Shown: positions 7,487-10,528 of the stretch, piece after piece
Position numbering within the stretch: position 1 is the stretch's first letter
Layout: each line of letters opens with the position of its first letter
DNA from: Bacteroidia bacterium
GTDB lineage: Bacteria > Bacteroidota > Bacteroidia > NS11-12g > UBA955
Direction of reading: 5' to 3'
DNA length: 10,528 nt
Assembly (NCBI GenBank): GCA_020848595.1
Contig: JADLHV010000247.1
Location: forward strand, 1-10,528
The notes under the pieces: generated by a model
The model's input: only the letters and a program-made list of their open reading frames with translations
The model's database searches: none
What the model was told of the DNA's origin: nothing
Translations under genes and position numbers: made by a program

Positions 7487-7492
7487 TTAGAA

Positions 7493-9331
7493 TTACTTTT
7501 TCTTATTCTGGTTAAAGTTATTACCATTTTTAGCCATATCCTCTAAACGTTTTTGGAAAGCAGACTTATTGGCTGTACCCGTATTTTTAGATTTTGCTTC
7601 ATGGATTTGAGCTTTAAGTTTATCTTCATCAACAAATTTTCTAATAGCCCATTGTTGAGTAAAGGTAACAACATTCGATAAGAAATAATAGTAAGTTAAA
7701 GCAGCAGCATAGCGGTTAAAGAAACCAAGGAACATAATAGGCATCAAATAACTGATATATTTCATTTGTTCGTTGACACCTGCCGTTAAATCGTTGTTCA
7801 TTTTAGTATAAATGAGTGTCGAAATAGTCATTAGAAGTGTAAACAAACTCACGTGATCGCCATAAATGGTATCGATAATTGGCAATTTCCCGAAGGTCCA
7901 AATAGAATCATAAATTGAAAGGTCATCGGCCCAAAGGAAAGACTCTTGTCTAAATTCGAAAGCAGAAGGCACAAATTGGAAAACTGCTACTAGAATAGGC
8001 ATTTGAAGTAGCATTGGCAAGCAACCACCTAAAGGATTTACTCCAGCTTTTTTGTACAAGGCCATGTTTTCGACCTGTTGTTGCTGCATGTTATCCTTAT
8101 TTCTCTCTTTAATTTCATCCATCTCTGGCTTAAGAAGTCGCATCTTAGCTGTAGATTTATATGATTTAAAGACAAGCGGTAATAAAAGAGTCTTAATAAT
8201 TAAGGTCAATAACAATATAATGACACCATAATTTCCTAAGAATGAGTTTAAAAAATTAAAAATCGGAATAATCATAAAGCGATTAATCCAACCAAAAATT
8301 CCCCAACCTAAAGGAATGATCTTATCTAAACCAATATTTTGCTCTTTAAGTAAAGTATATTGATTTGGACCGAAGAAATAGTTCAACTCAATAGCTTGAT
8401 CGGCGCCAGTTTTAAAGGGCAATTTAAGCTCGGCATTAAGACGTTTTATATTTTTATTAGAAATAGGGTCAGCGGTTTCTAGCACACTTCCCTTTTGAAA
8501 CTTCTCTTTTGCTTGAATAGTCGTATTAAAAAACTGTTGTTTAAAACTCACCCATTCAGTAGGATTCTCGAGTGTTTGCTTTTCATTACTTGTTTCGCTT
8601 ATATAATCGGCAGTTTCGTCAAAATATTTAAAATAGAGCGTCGATTTGCGTTTTTCTTCTTGAATATCACGTTCTTGAAGACGTAAATCATTATTAAAAT
8701 ACAAGTTGATACCTTTTGGATCTAATTTAGATGCCATTCCAGTGGTACGAATTGTTTGTGCAACATTGTATCCACTATCTGCTATAGTATAAATGTATTC
8801 GATATAAGAATTTCCATCATTAAGTCGGAAAGTCAAGCTATTAGACGTTTTTTGTGTAAGAGTCCAAAAGAATTCATCCGACTTAACTTCAGTATTACCA
8901 CCTTTAAATCGAATAAAATTATCTAAATGTTTTTCATCTAATAATAGTACAGGTTGTCTGCTATCGGTTTTAAATTTTTTGAGTTGAACTTGACGAATAG
9001 ATGCACCTTTATTGGAGATAGTCAATTTAACATCTTTATTTTCTAGAAAAGTATTGGTTTCTTGACCAAGAGCTTGAGAGGCAAAACCGCCATACATTCC
9101 TTTAAGAGCGTTGCTATCATTAAGAACAGCTTTAGCGATACTATCTTTATAGAGTTTATTTTTCTCTTTTTGAATTTCAGCTAGTTGATTATTGAGTTTT
9201 TTAACATTCTCAATCGAATCAGCGTAGTGCTTTTGTAATACCAGATCTTTGTCGCTGGGCTTGTTGATATAAAAATAACCGACGAGTAAAAGAAAAATCA
9301 GTCCTAGTCCTATATAAGAGTTGCGATCCAT
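7493..9331 (-). CDS. yidC: Membrane protein insertase YidC (Oxa1 family)
   Basis: Inserts and folds inner-membrane proteins, alone or with SecYEG. Using the start at 9331 the protein has 612 residues and the plan of Gram-negative YidC. There is one N-terminal membrane helix (about 6-21) and then a lysine-rich, coiled-coil-prone linker (about 30-65). The large periplasmic beta-domain reaches to about 330. The conserved five-helix Oxa1 core follows: YGVIILLLTLIIKTLLLPL (368-386), GVNPLGGCLPMLLQMPI (430-446) and helices near 494-508 and 528-557. Lys380 stands where E. coli has the groove Arg366, keeping a positive charge. The tail is basic (ends NKKK), as expected for ribosome contact. An in-frame ATG at 9397 would add 22 residues. 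I reject it because a consensus promoter lies between the two ATGs and MDRNSYIGLGLIFLLL is the usual beginning in this phylum. Confidence 0.95.
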   Translation of the reverse strand: MDRNSYIGLGLIFLLLVGYFYINKPSDKDLVLQKHYADSIENVKKLNNQLAEIQKEKNKLYKDSIAKAVLNDSNALKGMYGGFASQALGQETNTFLENKDVKLTISNKGASIRQVQLKKFKTDSRQPVLLLDEKHLDNFIRFKGGNTEVKSDEFFWTLTQKTSNSLTFRLNDGNSYIEYIYTIADSGYNVAQTIRTTGMASKLDPKGINLYFNNDLRLQERDIQEEKRKSTLYFKYFDETADYISETSNEKQTLENPTEWVSFKQQFFNTTIQAKEKFQKGSVLETADPISNKNIKRLNAELKLPFKTGADQAIELNYFFGPNQYTLLKEQNIGLDKIIPLGWGIFGWINRFMIIPIFNFLNSFLGNYGVIILLLTLIIKTLLLPLVFKSYKSTAKMRLLKPEMDEIKERNKDNMQQQQVENMALYKKAGVNPLGGCLPMLLQMPILVAVFQFVPSAFEFRQESFLWADDLSIYDSIWTFGKLPIIDTIYGDHVSLFTLLMTISTLIYTKMNNDLTAGVNEQMKYISYLMPIMFLGFFNRYAAALTYYYFLSNVVTFTQQWAIRKFVDEDKLKAQIHEAKSKNTGTANKSAFQKRLEDMAKNGNNFNQNKKK

Positions 9332-9355
9332 TAATTTGCCTATAAATTTGGGCAG

Positions 9356-9387
9356 CAAAGGTATTCTTTTAAAGTTTACTTCCCAAA
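9356..9387 (-). promoter_or_regulatory. Consensus promoter of yidC-rsmE
   Basis: The minus strand has TTTG (9387-9384), a 20-base spacer and TACCTTTG (9363-9356), a perfect match to the Bacteroidota promoter. The -7 box ends 24 bases before the ATG at 9331, giving a short leader. This placement decides the yidC start. The rest of the 315-base gap up to the lipoprotein gene is very AT-rich and shows nothing else except that gene's -7 box. Confidence 0.75.
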
Positions 9388-9608
9388 TAGATATCACATC
9401 ACATTAGAAGAGAATTCGATGAATGTTAAATAAATCGCACTGAAAGTTATATACATCACAAAAAAATGATTATTTAATACTAATAATCAGATACTTAAGA
9501 TTAAATTAACCTTAAAATAAATTGATTTTAACATATAAAATGTATTAAAAATGACTTATTATTTTAGTTTTAAGTTGATTAGAGTTATTATAAAAGACAT
9601 AACGCGCT

Positions 9609-9616
9609 TATATTTG
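9609..9616 (+). promoter_or_regulatory. Candidate -7 promoter element of the lipoprotein gene
   Basis: TATATTTG fits TAnnTTTG and lies 30 bases before the ATG at 9647. There is no TTTG at -33 spacing. The leader contains A-rich sequence and no Shine-Dalgarno motif, as is usual in this phylum. Confidence 0.5.
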
Positions 9617-9646
9617 CGGATAATTTAAAAGAAAAATATTATATTT

Positions 9647-10201
9647 ATGAAGAAAATCCTCAATTACTCAGGCGTATTATTTATGGCCTTGACCTTAACA
9701 CTTGGAGCATGTAAAAAGACCGAAGATCCAGCACCAAGTAACACAACTGCAAAAACAGGCACAGTGAAATGTAAAGTTGATGGTCAAGCTTGGGAATCAA
9801 ACACAGCTAGCCAATTGGTTAACTTTGGCGACAGTATGATACCGGGTGTTTCAGCAGGTTTAGAAGGCGATACATTTAGCTTAATGGCATTTAGATCTAG
9901 ATCTACAGACACTTCATTAATTTTATTGAATGCGGTATTATCTCCAAGTCGTTTAGGAACCTATACATTAAACACAGAAGAATATTCTATGTTTTATTTT
10001 AACAGTATCGATCCATTAGCATTATTTGCTACATTATTTGGATATACTTCATCATCTACATTAACGATTACAAAGTATGATGCTAGTTCAAAGAAAATGT
10101 CTGGAACATTCACTTGCACAATGACTCCGAGCGGTGGTGGCACTGACATTAAATTAACAGAAGGCGAATTTACTGATTTAGTTTTTGAAGTAATTCAGTA
10201 A
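9647..10201 (+). CDS. Putative secreted lipoprotein, DUF6252-like
   Basis: A 184-residue protein of unknown function. A short basic N-terminus (MKK) and hydrophobic stretch (about 8-21) lead to a clear lipobox LGAC with Cys22, predicting signal peptidase II cleavage and lipid anchoring. The mature end (CKKTEDPAP) is followed by a Thr/Ser-rich linker. Then comes a beta-rich domain starting VKCKVDGQAWESN (40-52) and ending with an ITKYDASSKKMSGTFTC segment (141-157) and a final strand pair TEGEFTDLVFEV. This pattern matches the DUF6252 family of Bacteroidota lipoproteins as I remember it. Two further cysteines (42 and 157) could form a disulfide outside the cytoplasm. Whether it faces the periplasm or the cell surface cannot be told. 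It is a single-gene unit with its own -7 box and terminator, divergent from yidC. Confidence 0.8.
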   Translation: MKKILNYSGVLFMALTLTLGACKKTEDPAPSNTTAKTGTVKCKVDGQAWESNTASQLVNFGDSMIPGVSAGLEGDTFSLMAFRSRSTDTSLILLNAVLSPSRLGTYTLNTEEYSMFYFNSIDPLALFATLFGYTSSSTLTITKYDASSKKMSGTFTCTMTPSGGGTDIKLTEGEFTDLVFEVIQ

Positions 10202-10223
10202 TTAAAATTACAACATATTTAAA

Positions 10224-10251
10224 AGCTGCATCAAACGATGCGGCTTTTTTT
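10224..10251 (+). terminator. Intrinsic terminator of the lipoprotein gene
   Basis: agctgcatc (10224-10232) pairs with gatgcggct (10237-10245) through one G-U pair, closes a 4-base aaac loop and is followed by a T run of about seven. It lies 22 bases after the stop codon. The preceding A run means it could also work on the other strand. Confidence 0.9.
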
Positions 10252-10308
10252 ATGCTTTTGTTTGAATGGGAAGAAAAAATTATCATTAAGCACTAAAAAC
10301 TCTATTAA

Positions 10309-10528
10309 TTTATAAATCCTAAGCATTTATATACGCTAACATTCAACCCGAGCACTGCAACACGAATCATTAGAATCAAGCACTACACACGTTTGTACCG
10401 AGCGCCATTTCAGACTGCTGTTGTAAATTATTGCAGTAAGACAGGGGCACCCAATGTATTAGCCCAAAAGGGAATCCTTGGGCTCAATACATTAGGGTCT
10501 GTTTTACAAAATAATTTACAAAGGACGC
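10309..10528 (+). other. Open frame running off the right edge, no clear start
   Basis: After a TAA at 10306-10308 the frame stays open for 73 codons to the window end. It reads, for example, RIIRIKHYTRLYRAPFQTA and later NVLAQKGILGLNTLGSVLQN. It has no ATG; the first TTG is at 10393. The stretch is richer in GC than its surroundings. I recognise no protein family, and the second half coincides with a long palindrome, so the openness may be incidental. It could be the beginning of a gene or a repeat copy continuing beyond the window. Confidence 0.2.
10421..10521. repeat. 101-base imperfect palindrome
   Basis: Outer arms ttgtaaattatt (10421-10432) and aataatttacaa (10510-10521) are exact reverse complements. 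Further in, gtaagacag (10436-10444) pairs with ctgttttac (10499-10507) through one G-U. Then accc/gggt, aatgtatt/aatacatt (10453-10460, 10486-10493) and agcccaa/ttgggct (10461-10467, 10478-10484) complete the stem. Bulges lie at 10445-10448, 10485 and 10494, and the loop has 10 bases. About 40 base pairs would form. No T tract follows, so it is not a simple terminator. A miniature inverted-repeat element, a structured RNA or the end of a mobile element are possible. Confidence 0.6.

Noticed and set aside
9332..9397. 22-residue N-terminal extension of YidC
   Set aside because: It contains the consensus promoter and precedes the typical phylum start.
10333..10528. Integron attC site at the right-edge palindrome
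   Set aside because: The bulged fold is suggestive, but no GTTRRRY is visible and only a poor RYYYAAC-like CGCTAAC occurs at 10334-10340, outside the stem. No integron integrase is nearby.
1..10528. CRISPR arrays, tRNA and rRNA genes
   Set aside because: I looked through the intergenic stretches for regular repeats and for tRNA-like or rRNA-like sequence and saw none. A covariance-model scan would be needed to exclude a cryptic tRNA.

Overview
The window looks like chromosomal DNA from a member of the Bacteroidota. Four things point there. It is AT-rich. Starts lack Shine-Dalgarno sequences. Several genes have the Bacteroidota promoter pattern (TTTG, about 20 bases, TAnnTTTG). There is also a Bacteroidota-type YidC, a DUF6252-like lipoprotein and a 649-residue GyrB without the long insertion of the E. 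coli protein. Genus and order cannot be settled from what is visible.

Layout: positions 1 to about 3250 form an accessory segment. It holds the 3'-truncated (by the window edge) and apparently 5'-frameshifted gene of a tyrosine recombinase on the minus strand, a more GC-rich hairpin-forming repeat-like element (about 735-873), a gene-free AT-rich stretch, and a two-gene type IV toxin-antitoxin module of the AbiE class, also on the minus strand. The antitoxin-like gene comes first, overlaps the toxin gene by 8 bases, and is preceded by a perfect 12-bp inverted repeat that looks like an autoregulatory operator.

From 3516 to 9387 the window is core chromosome, all on the minus strand: yidC (membrane protein insertase) and rsmE (16S rRNA m3U1498 methyltransferase) are 6 bases apart and probably co-transcribed. 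rocF (arginase) follows with its own consensus promoter overlapping the end of rsmE. Then comes gyrB (gyrase B subunit), which ends in an intrinsic terminator. These genes serve unrelated housekeeping roles: membrane biogenesis, ribosome modification, arginine breakdown and DNA supercoiling.

Divergent from yidC, on the plus strand, is a small secreted lipoprotein gene (9647-10201) with an intrinsic terminator. The last 200 bases are again richer in GC. They contain a 101-base imperfect palindrome and an open frame running off the edge, which may be a repeat or the start of another element.

I see no CRISPR array, rRNA or tRNA. I do not see a clearly new system. The most unusual material is the AbiE pair with its putative operator, the broken recombinase beside the folded repeat, and the right-edge palindrome.
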